From: Ruminococcus sp. NK3A76
Lineage (GTDB): Bacteria > Bacillota > Clostridia > Oscillospirales > Ruminococcaceae
Assembly (NCBI RefSeq): GCF_000686125.1
Contig: NZ_JMMA01000002.1
Coordinates: 310,001 to 374,000, forward strand
DNA length: 64,000 bases
Direction: 5' to 3'
The notes beneath the pieces are model-generated. The model was not told where the DNA came from and did not search any database. It saw only the letters and a program-made list of their open reading frames with translations. A program made the translations under genes and the position numbers. Shown here piece by piece: positions 44,380 through 53,493 of the stretch (the first letter of the stretch is position 1; each line of letters opens with the position of its first letter).

Positions 44380-45633
44380 TCACGTCACCGCCCACCCGAG
44401 TATCTGAAACGCCTTGTCCTCGTCTCCTGCTATCGGGCTGACTGTAATCTCGTATGTCTGCTCTGTCTCCGAGTTTGCTATCTGCGCCACCTGAGGATTT
44501 CCCCAGCCGCCCTTGGCAACGCCCTTGACGAGCTTGCTGTCCTCAGTGCCGGAGTCGGTCTTGTATACCGCCTCGACGGTCGCATAGTTGCCCGAGCCGA
44601 CCTCCTTGTAGATGATGAAGACGTTTCTGCCTTTGAGCGTGAATTTTATCGGCTCGCTCTCGCCGGCACGGTGCGTCCAGCCGTTTGTAAATGAAGCAAC
44701 ATCAGTCTCGCCCTGATACCAGCCGCCGAGCTCATCTGCTTCAAGGGCATCGCCCTCGTACATCTTTGCACCGTAGCTCAGCAGCAGGGTGTTGGGCTCG
44801 TCGGGGAGCTTGTATTCTCCGCTGTCGGGCTGCTCGGTCACAGTCTTGAAGTAGTGTTCTATCATCGAAGCCACCAGCTTGTGACCCTCGGCGTTTGGGT
44901 GCGATTCGTCGTTTGAGAACTCCTTCCATGTCAGCCTGTCATTCTTAAACAAGAATCTGAGCGCATCGCAGTAGGATATCATCGGCAGGTCGTAGTATGC
45001 GCCTATCTCTTTCATGTAGTCCTGCGCCGAGTAGTCGTCCTTCGTCACCGAGAAAAGCAGTATCACGGCGATGTCCTGCTCCAGCAGCGTTCTTACTATG
45101 CTCTCGTATGCCTCCTGATAGGTGAAGTCTGAGCCGTCATTCACGGCATATTCCAAAAACACGATATCAGGCTTGCTGACCAGCAGGTCACGCTCCATTC
45201 TCAGCACGCCGAGCTTTGAGGGCGTGCCGCTTAAGCCTGCGTTGCAGTACTGCACATTGTCGCCCGTGCCGAACATATCCTTGAAGATGTTGTAGGAAAG
45301 AGAAGCATAGCACTCGTCCTTTTTGACCTTGTAGCCCTCGGTTATCGAGCCGCCGAGGTAGCCGAGAGTTATCTTTTCCCCGGCCTGAGCCTTGGCTATC
45401 TTATCCTTGATAAGCGTTGTGTTGCCGTAGCTCACAAGCGAGGTGTCAAGCATTGCCGCCTGCCATTCCTCGTCAGTCTCGGGGAGCTTTTCGGGCTCTG
45501 ACGAGCTTTCTTCCACAGAAGATGCGCTGCTTTCAGTACCGGACGATGATGACGGGCTGCTCTCACCGCAGGCGCATAAGGCAGATGTGCTGATAAGCAG
45601 TGATAGTATAAAGGTGAGTGTTCTCTTAAGCAT
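44380..45633 (-). CDS. SGNH/GDSL hydrolase lipoprotein (probable carbohydrate esterase)
   Basis: 417 residues. A lipoprotein signal (lipobox ending in ALCAC near residue 21) and a Ser-rich linker are followed by an SGNH domain at about 85-285: block I LGYLGGSITEG (catalytic Ser), block II NAGLSGTP, block III EYAVNDG, and block V DESHPNAEGH (Asp and His). A C-terminal beta-rich domain of about 120 residues may bind substrate. Such proteins remove acetyl groups from plant polysaccharides or from cell-surface polymers. In a Ruminococcus-like host either is possible. Confidence 0.85.
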   Translation of the reverse strand: MLKRTLTFILSLLISTSALCACGESSPSSSSGTESSASSVEESSSEPEKLPETDEEWQAAMLDTSLVSYGNTTLIKDKIAKAQAGEKITLGYLGGSITEGYKVKKDECYASLSYNIFKDMFGTGDNVQYCNAGLSGTPSKLGVLRMERDLLVSKPDIVFLEYAVNDGSDFTYQEAYESIVRTLLEQDIAVILLFSVTKDDYSAQDYMKEIGAYYDLPMISYCDALRFLFKNDRLTWKEFSNDESHPNAEGHKLVASMIEHYFKTVTEQPDSGEYKLPDEPNTLLLSYGAKMYEGDALEADELGGWYQGETDVASFTNGWTHRAGESEPIKFTLKGRNVFIIYKEVGSGNYATVEAVYKTDSGTEDSKLVKGVAKGGWGNPQVAQIANSETEQTYEITVSPIAGDEDKAFQILGWAVT

Positions 45634-45677
45634 AGTATTCTCCTTGTAATCGTTTCAAATACCCATATACGAAAGTA

Positions 45678-45699
45678 ACCCCCCACATAAGTGGGAGGT
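45678..45699 (-). terminator. Weak terminator-like hairpin after the ATPase gene
   Basis: On the minus strand ACCTCCCAC-TTAT-GTGGGGGGT, nine pairs including a G-U, followed by TTACTTTCG, a poor T run. Confidence 0.4.
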
Positions 45700-45722
45700 C
45701 ACATATATTTCGTGTATTATTA

Positions 45723-46871
45723 TCAGTTGATAACAGTCTTCTCTGTCTCCTTATCGAAGATGTGGATCTTGTTAGCTTCAAGAACAACTTCGATATCGTC
45801 GCCGGGACGAGCTGTCGAACGGGGAGCAACTCTTGCTGTGAGCGGGATGCCCTCGCAGGTGAGGTAGAGGTATGTCTCAGCACCCATCATTTCGGTAACT
45901 TCAACAGTAGCTGTGACCTTACCTGTTGTAGCGGATGCGATGACCATATCCTCATCAGAGATAGCCTCAGGACGGATACCAAGGATAACTTCCTGATCTA
46001 CGAGCTCTTCGAGTGCTTCACGGTTTGTAGCAGCCTTGCTCTCAGGGATCTCGATGGTGTACTTCTTGCCCTGTGTTGTCTTTGTATCTTCAGAGCCGAA
46101 CTCTACGAGGAAGCTGTCGCCTGCCTTTAAGAGCTTAGCGTCGATGAAGTTCATCTGAGGTGAACCTATAAAGCCTGCAACGAACTGGTTAACAGGGCTG
46201 TTATAGAGGTTTGTAGGAGTATCTATCTGCTGGATGTAGCCGTCCTTCATAACAACGATCCTATCACCCATCGTCATAGCCTCTGTCTGGTCATGTGTAA
46301 CGTAGATGAATGTTGTACCCAGTCTCTTGTGGAGCTTGGAGATCTCGGTTCTCATCTGTGCTCTCAGCTTAGCATCGAGGTTGGAAAGAGGCTCGTCGAG
46401 AAGGAATACCTGAGGCTCACGAACTATAGCACGGCCGAGCGCAACACGCTGTCTCTGACCACCGGAGAGAGCCTTCGGCTTTCTGTCGAGGAGGTGAGCT
46501 ATATCAAGGATCCTTGCAGCTTCCTCAACCTTTCTTGCTATCTCATCCTTCGGAACCTTTCTGAGCTTAAGGCCGAATGCCATGTTCTCGAAAACTGTCA
46601 TATGAGGATAAAGAGCGTAGTTCTGGAAAACCATTGCGATATCTCTGTCCTTAGGAGCTATATCGTTAACGAGTCTGTCGCCGATATAAAGCTCGCCTTC
46701 GCTGATCTCCTCAAGACCTGCGATCATACGGAGAGTTGTTGACTTACCGCAGCCTGAAGGGCCTACGAGAATAATAAACTCCTTGTCCTTGATCTCAATG
46801 TTGAAGTCGGATACGGCGATTACACCGCCTGCGTACTTTTTGTAGATCTCTCTAAGTGATACACTTGCCAT
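45723..46871 (-). CDS. Sugar ABC transporter ATPase, MsmK/UgpC/MalK type
   Basis: 382 residues. Walker [18 protein letters not shown]-loop [11 protein letters not shown], signature [15 protein letters not shown], Walker [13 protein letters not shown] and a C-terminal TOBE/MalK regulatory domain. No permease or binding-protein genes are near. In Firmicutes one such orphan ATPase (MsmK, MsmX) commonly serves several carbohydrate importers, so it is likely the shared energiser for sugar uptake. It has its own promoter with a leader of about 115 bp. Codon use is strongly biased, suggesting high expression. Confidence 0.92.
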   Translation of the reverse strand: MASVSLREIYKKYAGGVIAVSDFNIEIKDKEFIILVGPSGCGKSTTLRMIAGLEEISEGELYIGDRLVNDIAPKDRDIAMVFQNYALYPHMTVFENMAFGLKLRKVPKDEIARKVEEAARILDIAHLLDRKPKALSGGQRQRVALGRAIVREPQVFLLDEPLSNLDAKLRAQMRTEISKLHKRLGTTFIYVTHDQTEAMTMGDRIVVMKDGYIQQIDTPTNLYNSPVNQFVAGFIGSPQMNFIDAKLLKAGDSFLVEFGSEDTKTTQGKKYTIEIPESKAATNREALEELVDQEVILGIRPEAISDEDMVIASATTGKVTATVEVTEMMGAETYLYLTCEGIPLTARVAPRSTARPGDDIEVVLEANKIHIFDKETEKTVIN

Positions 46872-47271
46872 CTAAAAAGGACCTCCCTATTTTAAATAAA
46901 TTTTGATTTACTAATTGATGTAAGCAGCCATGCAGTCTCTCTGACCGCAGCCGTCTGAGACATAGCCCACCTATATTAGCTATGTTAATATCATAACAAA
47001 TTTTTCATACATAAACAAGAGTTTTTTTAACTAAACTTTATTCTGTGTCTTTATAAATATTGACTAAAAATATACATACACTGGGAAAATATCCCAAATG
47101 CCTTCATCATTGTGTATGTTTTCTTTCAACATCTTTGTGCATTATCCCAAATACAGGGGCAAAACGGCGTTTTTTCACAAGATATTGTGCCGTGTGTATG
47201 ATTACACAAAGTGTAGCAGCTGCGGCTTGGATTTGTATTGCATTATGCACAATTTTGCATATTTTACATTT
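46872..47271. other. 400-bp intergenic region upstream of the sugar ATPase gene
   Basis: No credible gene. It holds the ATPase promoter, a leader with an imperfect GTCTC...GAGAC hairpin (about 46935-46965), and, nearer the pseudouridine synthase end, a degenerate TTATGCA-type stretch (47239-47270: TTGCATTATGCAC, TTTTGCATATTTTACATTT). Confidence 0.5.
46990..47018 (-). promoter_or_regulatory. Promoter of the sugar ATPase gene
   Basis: On the minus strand TTGTTT (47018-47013), 17 bp, TATGAT (46995-46990). Confidence 0.55.
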
Positions 47272-47973
47272 TCAGCGCTGCTCCAAAGGTGTGATATCGG
47301 CTATCTCCTTCACCTCACCGAGGGCGAGAGCTTCGTCAAGGGGGAGTGCGCCTATCATTATTCTTTTAAGGTATATGACCTTGTTTCCAAGCGCTTCAAA
47401 CATTCTCTTTACCTGGTGGAATTTCCCCTCGTGCAGCACGACCTCGCACTCGTTCTCCTTATCAAGAGGAATAAACTCAGCCGGCAGACATTTTTCACCG
47501 CCGTCTATCGTCATGCCGCTCTCAAAGGCTTCAGCATAGCCCTGCTCATACGGCTTTTCGAGCCTTACAAAATAGCGCTTTGGAACGTGCGACTTTGGCG
47601 AGAGCATTCTGTGGGCAAGCTGGCCGTCATCAGTCAGCAGCACAAAGCCCTCGGTGTCCTTGTCGAGCCGCCCAGCCGGGAACAGCCCCTCACGTCTGTA
47701 TTTTTCGGGGATAATGTCTATAACTGTAGGGCAGGCGCCTTCCTTAGTAGAGCATACAACACCCTGCGGTTTATTGAGCATAAGGTATATAAACTTTCTG
47801 TATGATATCTCCTCGCCGCTTACCTGCACGCAGGCGGTGTTCTCATCTATCTGCATATCGCTTTTCTTGGCCTTTTTGCCGTCAACGGTTACAAGACCCT
47901 TTTTCACGAGCGCCTTTACGTCGTTTCGTGACAGGTCGGTGCGCTGAGATGAGATGAATTTATCAAGCCGCAT
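47272..47973 (-). CDS. RsuA/RluB-family pseudouridine synthase
   Basis: 233 residues: an S4 RNA-binding domain at 1-60 (MRLDKFISSQRTDLSRNDVKALVKKG) and a catalytic domain with GRLDKDTEG, whose Asp is the catalytic residue of the RsuA/RluB/E/F group, and KEGKFHQVKRM-type text (HEGKFHQVKRMF). It converts a uridine of 16S or 23S rRNA to pseudouridine; length and the HEGKFHQVKRM block fit RsuA (16S U516) best. ATG 47973 follows AGGGGGCAATAAA. It follows a 56-residue membrane protein gene by 22 bp. Confidence 0.9.
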   Translation of the reverse strand: MRLDKFISSQRTDLSRNDVKALVKKGLVTVDGKKAKKSDMQIDENTACVQVSGEEISYRKFIYLMLNKPQGVVCSTKEGACPTVIDIIPEKYRREGLFPAGRLDKDTEGFVLLTDDGQLAHRMLSPKSHVPKRYFVRLEKPYEQGYAEAFESGMTIDGGEKCLPAEFIPLDKENECEVVLHEGKFHQVKRMFEALGNKVIYLKRIMIGALPLDEALALGEVKEIADITPLEQR

Positions 47974-47995
47974 TTTTATTGCCCCCTTTTTTTTA

Positions 47996-48166
47996 TCAGA
48001 TCGGCGCAAGATAGCCCCACAGCGTATCAAGCAGTCCGCTGCCTGTTTTGCCGTTATTCTTTTTGAGCTGTCGGGGCGTTTTTGGTATGATCTTCTTATA
48101 TAGTATAAAAAGACCTATGATGATGATAAGCCATGCTATGCTGATGATGCCTGCGTATTTTTCCAT
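47996..48166 (-). CDS. Small single-pass membrane protein (56 residues)
   Basis: MEKYAGIISIAWLIIIIGLF begins the protein: a hydrophobic helix at about 6-23, then a basic stretch (YKKIIPKTPRQLKKNN) and a short C-terminal helix LLDTLWGYLAPI. CGGAGATACT precedes the ATG. It ends 22 bp before the pseudouridine synthase start and is likely co-transcribed. The length and basic tail would suit a small membrane accessory protein; no family recognised. Confidence 0.55.
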   Translation of the reverse strand: MEKYAGIISIAWLIIIIGLFILYKKIIPKTPRQLKKNNGKTGSGLLDTLWGYLAPI

Positions 48167-48285
48167 AGTATCTCCGAAATGTTTATTGCATTTATGATAA
48201 TATAGTTTTATAATGCTGCTTTTGGCGAGTTGCCTAATGTATTATACCATATATTATATAAAAAAGCAAATCGCATCGAAAACGA

Positions 48286-48314
48286 TTGACAAAAGTCGGG
48301 GCATATGGTATAAT
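48286..48314 (+). promoter_or_regulatory. Promoter of the zinc-ribbon/MGGQ protein gene
   Basis: TTGACA at 48286-48291 and TATAAT at 48309-48314, 17-bp spacer, perfect boxes. Confidence 0.85.
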
Positions 48315-48368
48315 CATCAAAAAGAAAGCCGGCCGTAAGCTATTGCCGGTATTAAGGAGGAAGAAAAT

Positions 48369-49154
48369 ATGAGATGTCCTTACTGCGGACAGGAAAACCC
48401 CGACGGCGCTGTTTTCTGCCAGTGCGGCAGGCCTCTTTCGCTCAGCGGAGGGTATGGTAACAGCAATCAGATGGGCGGACAAATGGGCGGTCAGATGGGT
48501 GCTCCTATGGGCGGTCAGATGGGCGGCCAGATGAACCCCTTCCCGAGGCAGACGCTCGATCAGGTCAAGCACAAAAAAGCATTCAACCCGACACCTATCA
48601 TAGTTATTCTTGCACTGCTGCTCGGCGCAGGCATTTTCTTCGGTGTTCAGTGGTACAACAAGAAATCCATTACCAATGAGAGCACATGGAAATCCTACAG
48701 CGGCGAGGGCTATTCGATGAAGGCCCCGAGAAATCTGAAAAAGGGCAAGATGCTCACTCCGCTGAACGATGATGAGGAGCTGCTCGATTTCTACACATCA
48801 GAAGATATAGGCTTTGACGTGAGCGTTTATCACTACACAAACAGCGAGAAGACAGAGCTTGGCTCACTTTCGGCAAAGGAATATCTTGCACTTGTAACGA
48901 ACGGCGGCAGGAGGACAACGAAGATAGACGGCCAGGAGATAAACTACCAGGTGCGTGAGGGCAAGGAATACATCTACGCAGGATATAACAGGCACGCTGC
49001 AAATCATGTCAGCAAGAGCGATGATGTTTACTATGTAGAGGCACTGTTCCCACGAGGCGACTGCTATTATCAGGTGAACGTATACTGCACAAAGTCAGAA
49101 AAGAGCAAGTATGAGGAATATCTGCTCAAAATGCTTGATTCGTTCAATGCATGA
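48369..49154 (+). CDS. Zinc-ribbon protein with QMGG repeats and exported domain
   Basis: 261 residues. A small zinc ribbon (MRCPYCGQENPDGAVFCQCG), then six short repeats of the type (Q)MGG/QMGA (about 37-58), a membrane helix near 75-95, and an extracytoplasmic domain of about 160 residues with alternating strands. Same general plan as the zinc-ribbon genes at 42-44 kb but with normal base composition. Ribosome site AAGGAGGAAG. Single gene with its own promoter and terminator. Function unknown. Confidence 0.75.
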   Translation: MRCPYCGQENPDGAVFCQCGRPLSLSGGYGNSNQMGGQMGGQMGAPMGGQMGGQMNPFPRQTLDQVKHKKAFNPTPIIVILALLLGAGIFFGVQWYNKKSITNESTWKSYSGEGYSMKAPRNLKKGKMLTPLNDDEELLDFYTSEDIGFDVSVYHYTNSEKTELGSLSAKEYLALVTNGGRRTTKIDGQEINYQVREGKEYIYAGYNRHAANHVSKSDDVYYVEALFPRGDCYYQVNVYCTKSEKSKYEEYLLKMLDSFNA

Positions 49155-49169
49155 TCAAACATAAAAACC

Positions 49170-49207
49170 ACAGAGGTACCGGAGATTATCCGATACCTCT
49201 GTTTTTT
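49170..49207. terminator. Bidirectional terminator
   Basis: Nine-pair stem ACAGAGGTA (49170-49178) with TACCTCTGT (49194-49202) and a T run on the plus side; the minus side has AAAAA before it. Confidence 0.8.
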
Positions 49208-49210
49208 ATA

Positions 49211-49672
49211 TCAGGCCTTTCTGAGCCCCTGCATGAAGCCGTCGAGCCTTGTGCAGCAGACATCGCCGCCAATGAGCACGCCGTCGCATATGTAGAGGTC
49301 TATGTATACGTCCTCGCTGTCTTCATAGCCCTCGTAGTTGTGAATGTGGTAGGAGTATATCTCGCAGGTGCGGCCTTTATATTTTTCAAGGTCAAAGCCC
49401 TGCTCCTTTTGCAGCTCGTTGTATTTGGTGTATACATCGTTCCAGTTCTCAGGTATCAGCACGACCTTGCATTCCTCGTACTCCTCGTCGGCCTCCCAGC
49501 CCATTTCGGCAATGAACGCCTGCCTGTCTTCCTCGGTCTTCAAAGTGTAGATATCCGCCTTGCCGGAGCTTGCCCTTGCTATGAGCACTGCCGCTGCTAT
49601 CAGTGCGGCAAGCAGTATGCCGAGCACGGCAGCGCCGGCTTTCTTTTTTACCTTGAATGTTTTGATAAACAT
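49211..49672 (-). CDS. DUF4830-like membrane-anchored protein
   Basis: 153 residues: a basic start, a membrane helix or uncleaved signal at about 12-34, and an exported domain. Segments GWEADEEYEECKVVLIPENWNDVY, YNELQKEQGFDLEKYKG and LIGGDVCC...GFMQGL match the pattern I associate with DUF4830, a family of small clostridial exported proteins of unknown function. Probably monocistronic with its own terminator. Confidence 0.65.
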   Translation of the reverse strand: MFIKTFKVKKKAGAAVLGILLAALIAAAVLIARASSGKADIYTLKTEEDRQAFIAEMGWEADEEYEECKVVLIPENWNDVYTKYNELQKEQGFDLEKYKGRTCEIYSYHIHNYEGYEDSEDVYIDLYICDGVLIGGDVCCTRLDGFMQGLRKA

Positions 49673-49773
49673 AACAGCACCTCTTTCGATATGAGTTTGT
49701 AAATATTATGCGCCTGTCCGTCAGAATATGCCTGCGGCGGGGATAATCACTTCTGTCGGGGACATAATAATGA

Positions 49774-49975
49774 GGTAACAGGTGACAGTTAACAGTTAAC
49801 AGGTAACAGGTAACAGGTGAGGTATCGGCTGCGCCGATTTATGCCCATTCGGGCTTGCAGGCTAACATTACTGTACGTATACAATAATAGCGTAATGCCA
49901 AAAGCCCGAATGGGCATCTCGTCCGCCAAAGGCGGACACAATACCTGTTACCTGTTACTTATTACCTGTTACCTG
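49774..49975 (+). repeat. Heptamer-array intergenic element H2
   Basis: Left array (49774-49818) of TAACAGG/TTAACAG units, GAGGTATC plus hairpin TCGGCTGCGCCGA, the pair GCCCATTCGGGC and GCCCGAATGGGC flanking a 50-bp centre, hairpin GTCCGCCAAAGGCGGAC, and right array TTACCTG (49941-49975). It ends just before the AAGGGGGGG ribosome site of the PBP gene. Confidence 0.85.
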
Positions 49976-49995
49976 AAGAAAAGGGGGGGCTTATC

Positions 49996-51762
49996 TTGTC
50001 TTGCAGACGTTCAAGGACGCTTGCGTTCATAGCAGGGGCGATGATGACGGCGATGCCGTTTGTGGGGCTTTATACGGCGGCATCTGCTGAGTTTGATGAG
50101 GGGAATATCGTGACAGTCAACATACCGCTGAGTGCAAAGTCGGGCGCTTTGCTCGACCGCAAGGGCAGACCGCTCTCGTATGACAGCGAGAGCAAGACGC
50201 TCTGCTTATTGCCGCAGCTTTTCTATTCCGATGAGGCGGTGGATAATGCACTTTTTTGCCTTATAGAGAGCGATGAAAGTATCGCCGAGAGCTTTTCTCT
50301 GCCAGTGTCGGCTGAGGGAGAGCAGACGGGCAGCGATGATGAGATAAAGCTCATGCAGACGGTGACAGGGCTTGACGGAGCTAAGCCTTCCGAGCTGCTT
50401 GACAGGCTGTATGATGTGTTCCGTATTGATAAAAAGGCCGAAAATGCCTTTGCTGTGCTGTGTATACGCTATGCGGCACTTTTGTGCAGTGATGATATGC
50501 TTGTGCTTTGCGATGCCCCGTCAGAAAAGCTCTCGAAGCAGGCGCAGATGATATCACAAAGCGAGCCGTTTGTTACGGTCAGCAGCCGCTTTATCAGAAA
50601 GTATAAAAAAATCTCCGGCCAGGCAGCAGCACCGCATATCGTCACGGAATACGAGCAGCAGCACGGAACGCAGGGCAGCGACGGCTATCAAAAGACAAGC
50701 TACCGCCTGTATAACGGCGGCATAGCCAAGCATGAGCAGTCGGGGATAGATGCGCAGGACGGGCAGGATATCCGTCTTACGATAGACCGTGATATGCAGC
50801 TTAAAGCGCAGTCGCTTATAAAGGATATGATATCGCAGGGCAGGTGTACGGCAGGCTCAGTCTGCGTTGTCAGCTGCAAGACAGGCGGCGTACTAAGTGC
50901 AGCGTCAGCGCCCGACTTTGACCCCGGCAGGCTTGCAAAGGACTATGATGCACTTTCCGAAGATGCCGCAGCACCGCTTTTTGACAGGGCGCTCATGGGG
51001 CTCTACCGCCCCGGCTCTGCCATGAAGACGATAACCGCTATAGCTGCCCTCGATGCAAAGGCGATAGACAAGGACACCTACCTCTGGTGCGGGAAATGGT
51101 ATCCTCTCGGAGATACGATGTTTTCCTGCCTTGGATATCACGGCTACGAGAGCGTGCAGACAGCGCTCAGAGACTCCTGCAATGTCTTTTTCTATAAGTC
51201 TTCGCAGATGATAGGTGTTGACAAGCTGAGTGCCATGCAGCAGGCGTTCGGGCTCGGCAAGAGCATAGATATCCCCCTCGAAAACGCCCGGGGCAGGGTA
51301 GTTACGCCCGGCAGTGTGGCCGAGCTTGGCATAGCGTGGAGCGAGGGGCTGCTCTTGCAGTCGGCGATAGGCCAGTCAGAGACAGCTGTGACCCCTCTGC
51401 AAATGGCTCAGTGGGCGCAGATAATAGCAAACGACGGCTGCTTAAAACCGCTCACCCTGACAGACGGCGAGACAAAGGACAAAAAGCGCATACTCAAAAA
51501 CGACTACGCCTTTACGCAGGTAAAAGAGGGCATGATAATGGCGGCTGACAACATTTGGGGCGAGGCAAGCCTGTCAGCGCTCCCTTACAAGGCAGCAATA
51601 AAAACAGGCACCCCCGAGACAGGCAGCGGCTACAACAGCACGGTGATAGGCTTCTACCCGGCAGACAAGCCTGAGATAGCATTTTCTATAGTGCTTGAAA
51701 ACAGCGAGTGCTCATATGAGCTGGTAAGGCCTTTGCTGGAGGAGTGGGAGAGTCTGAGATAA
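49996..51762 (+). CDS. Penicillin-binding protein 2-like D,D-transpeptidase (class B)
   Basis: 588 residues. Signal anchor at about 8-30, a reduced N-terminal module, then a transpeptidase domain with SAMK (Ser341, Lys344), SCN (394-396) and KTGT (536-539). The spacing 'TIDRDMQLKAQ' before the domain is typical of PBP2/PBP3. TTG at 49996 is the start, seven bases after AAGGGGGGG. The stop TAA is formed by the first TAACAGG unit of the next repeat element. Position before minD and mgsA suggests descent from the elongation PBP2 of the clostridial mre locus, but no rodA or mre genes are present. Confidence 0.9.
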   Translation: MSCRRSRTLAFIAGAMMTAMPFVGLYTAASAEFDEGNIVTVNIPLSAKSGALLDRKGRPLSYDSESKTLCLLPQLFYSDEAVDNALFCLIESDESIAESFSLPVSAEGEQTGSDDEIKLMQTVTGLDGAKPSELLDRLYDVFRIDKKAENAFAVLCIRYAALLCSDDMLVLCDAPSEKLSKQAQMISQSEPFVTVSSRFIRKYKKISGQAAAPHIVTEYEQQHGTQGSDGYQKTSYRLYNGGIAKHEQSGIDAQDGQDIRLTIDRDMQLKAQSLIKDMISQGRCTAGSVCVVSCKTGGVLSAASAPDFDPGRLAKDYDALSEDAAAPLFDRALMGLYRPGSAMKTITAIAALDAKAIDKDTYLWCGKWYPLGDTMFSCLGYHGYESVQTALRDSCNVFFYKSSQMIGVDKLSAMQQAFGLGKSIDIPLENARGRVVTPGSVAELGIAWSEGLLLQSAIGQSETAVTPLQMAQWAQIIANDGCLKPLTLTDGETKDKKRILKNDYAFTQVKEGMIMAADNIWGEASLSALPYKAAIKTGTPETGSGYNSTVIGFYPADKPEIAFSIVLENSECSYELVRPLLEEWESLR

Positions 51763-51958
51763 CAGGTAACAGGTAACAGGTAACAGGTGACAGGTAACAG
51801 GTGTGGTGTCCGCCTCCGGCGGACTGATGCTCATTCGGGCAATATGAGCTTAAAAAGCGGCTTTGAAGCAACACACATTTGAAAGAATCAGGCCGAACGG
51901 CCATAATGCGCCGCAGGCGCACCTTAACTGTTACCTATTACCTGTTACCTGTTACCTG
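51760..51958 (+). repeat. Heptamer-array intergenic element H3
   Basis: Left array of six TAACAGG-type units starting in the PBP stop codon (51760-51802), hairpin GTCCGCCTCCGGCGGAC, the motif ATGCTCATTCGGGC, a 60-bp centre, hairpin GCGCCGCAGGCGC, and right array TTAACTG/TTACCTG (51924-51958). Confidence 0.85.
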
Positions 51959-52252
51959 AAAAAAAGCATGGCTTTTACGGCTATTGGGCATTTATAACAT
52001 AATTAAACAAAAACTTCTGTATAATATACCATATTGTAATATTATGCCACTGACTTGGCATTGTGCAAAATATACAAGAAAAGTTTGCTATTTCAATGCA
52101 ATGCTACGAAATTGCTTTTTTGGCATTTTTTTGCTTTGACTTTTTATAGAAATGTGGTAAAATAGAATAGTAATCTATACTTATTATCATCTCCCCTTGC
52201 GCCCTATGGGGGCAGGGCAGGTGGTCTCATATCGAAAGGAGAGCATAAGTCT
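51959..52252 (+). other. AT-rich leader region of minD
   Basis: About 290 bp with no gene. It carries the minD promoter and, in the leader, a hairpin CCCTTGCGCCC-TAT-GGGGGCAGGG (about 52195-52218) 25 bp before the ribosome site, which could slow translation start. Confidence 0.5.
52136..52163 (+). promoter_or_regulatory. minD promoter
   Basis: TTGACT at 52136-52141 and TAAAAT at 52158-52163, 16-bp spacer. Confidence 0.65.
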
Positions 52253-52999
52253 ATGCCAAATAAGTCAACCATTATTGCAGTCACCTCCGGTAAGGGAGGT
52301 ACGGGCAAATCCTCGATCAGCGCCTGCCTGGGCTATGCACTTGCAAAGCAGGGCAACAGAACTCTTATAATCGAGCTCGACTTCGGGTTAAGATGTATGG
52401 ATATCATGCTCGGTATGCAGGGAAATATCCCATACGACCTCGGTGATGTTATAGAAGGGACCTGCGACGTATACAAGGCTACAACGACTGTAAAGCTCGC
52501 ATCTAACCTGAGCGTTCTATGTGCTCCGTCTGATCCGTTCGTTCAGCTCAAGGCTGAGGATATCGAGAAGATAACCACAGAAATGAGAAAGTATTTTGAA
52601 TACATAATCATCGACACCTCGGCAGGTATCAACGGTTCTGTATTTGATATAGTTACCAACTCCGACCTTATCCTTATAGTAACTACTCCTGACCCTGTGT
52701 GCGTCCGTGACGCTCAGATGATGAGTGACGAGTTCTATGAGAGAGGCAACCAGAAGCAGAGGCTTATTATCAACAAGGCAAGCAAGAGGATATTCGAGTT
52801 TGATAATATCGACGACCTTGATGCTATCATCGACACTGTAGGCGTTCAGCTCTTAGGCGTTATCCCTGAGGACAGCGCTATACCGATAGCAACAGGCAAG
52901 GGCGCACCGCTCTCGTCAAGCTCTATGGGCTTCCTTGCATTCTCGGCTATATCGAGAAGAATAAAGGGCGAGCATATCCCGCTTTCGATCAAGGCTTAA
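52253..52999 (+). CDS. minD: Septum-site ATPase MinD family
   Basis: 248 residues. Deviant Walker A KGGTGKSS near residues 14-21 with both Lys, switch I text ELDFGLRCMDIMLG (compare MinD DADIGLRN), and IIIDTSAGI as switch II. Dimerises on ATP and binds membrane in known MinD proteins, but the last residues (IKGEHIPLSIKA) are not the usual basic amphipathic helix. No minC or minE gene is near. Followed 36 bp later by mgsA. It may have a role other than Min inhibition, as MinD-like ATPases often do. Confidence 0.82.
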   Translation: MPNKSTIIAVTSGKGGTGKSSISACLGYALAKQGNRTLIIELDFGLRCMDIMLGMQGNIPYDLGDVIEGTCDVYKATTTVKLASNLSVLCAPSDPFVQLKAEDIEKITTEMRKYFEYIIIDTSAGINGSVFDIVTNSDLILIVTTPDPVCVRDAQMMSDEFYERGNQKQRLIINKASKRIFEFDNIDDLDAIIDTVGVQLLGVIPEDSAIPIATGKGAPLSSSSMGFLAFSAISRRIKGEHIPLSIKA

Positions 53000-53035
53000 C
53001 ATGACAAAATATTCATATAATTGGGGGGAATACAG

Positions 53036-53440
53036 ATGAACATTGCTTTGATAGCTCACGACTCGAAGAAGGAGCTTATGGTGCAGTTCTGTATCGCATA
53101 CTGCGGCGTGCTGAGCAGACACAATCTTTGTGCTACAGGCTCAACAGGCAAGCTCGTCGGCGAGGCGACAGGGCTTAAAATACAGCGCTATCTCAGCGGC
53201 TCTCAGGGCGGCGACCAGCAGATAGCTTCAAGGATATCCTGCAATGAGATCGACCTTCTGCTATTTTTCAGGGATCCTATCTCGGCAGGCATACATGAAC
53301 CGAACGACATGAATCTTTTAAGACTGTGCGATGTTCACAACATTCCCGTTGCGACAAATATCGCTACAGCAGAGGCTCTTATCCACGCTCTCGAACGTGG
53401 CGACCTCGACTGGAGAGACATCGTTAATCCTACAAGATGA
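53036..53440 (+). CDS. mgsA: Methylglyoxal synthase
   Basis: 134 residues, the normal size. Motifs: ALIAHDSKK at the start, TGSTGKL for phosphate binding, [11 protein letters not shown] and FFRDP containing catalytic Asp residues, and VATNIATAE. It converts dihydroxyacetone phosphate to methylglyoxal and phosphate, a bypass that relieves sugar-phosphate stress. ATG 53036 follows TTGGGGGGAATAC. In many Clostridia mgsA lies at the end of the mre/min/rodA locus, consistent with minD here. Confidence 0.95.
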   Translation: MNIALIAHDSKKELMVQFCIAYCGVLSRHNLCATGSTGKLVGEATGLKIQRYLSGSQGGDQQIASRISCNEIDLLLFFRDPISAGIHEPNDMNLLRLCDVHNIPVATNIATAEALIHALERGDLDWRDIVNPTR

Positions 53441-53451
53441 TGCTATAGTAC

Positions 53452-53480
53452 ATACCCTCCGTAAAGCGGAGGGTATTTTT
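53452..53480 (+). terminator. Terminator of the minD-mgsA operon
   Basis: Ten-pair stem ATACCCTCCG with CGGAGGGTAT, loop TAAAG, then five T. Confidence 0.9.
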
Positions 53481-53493
53481 GGCTTTGCAAGCA

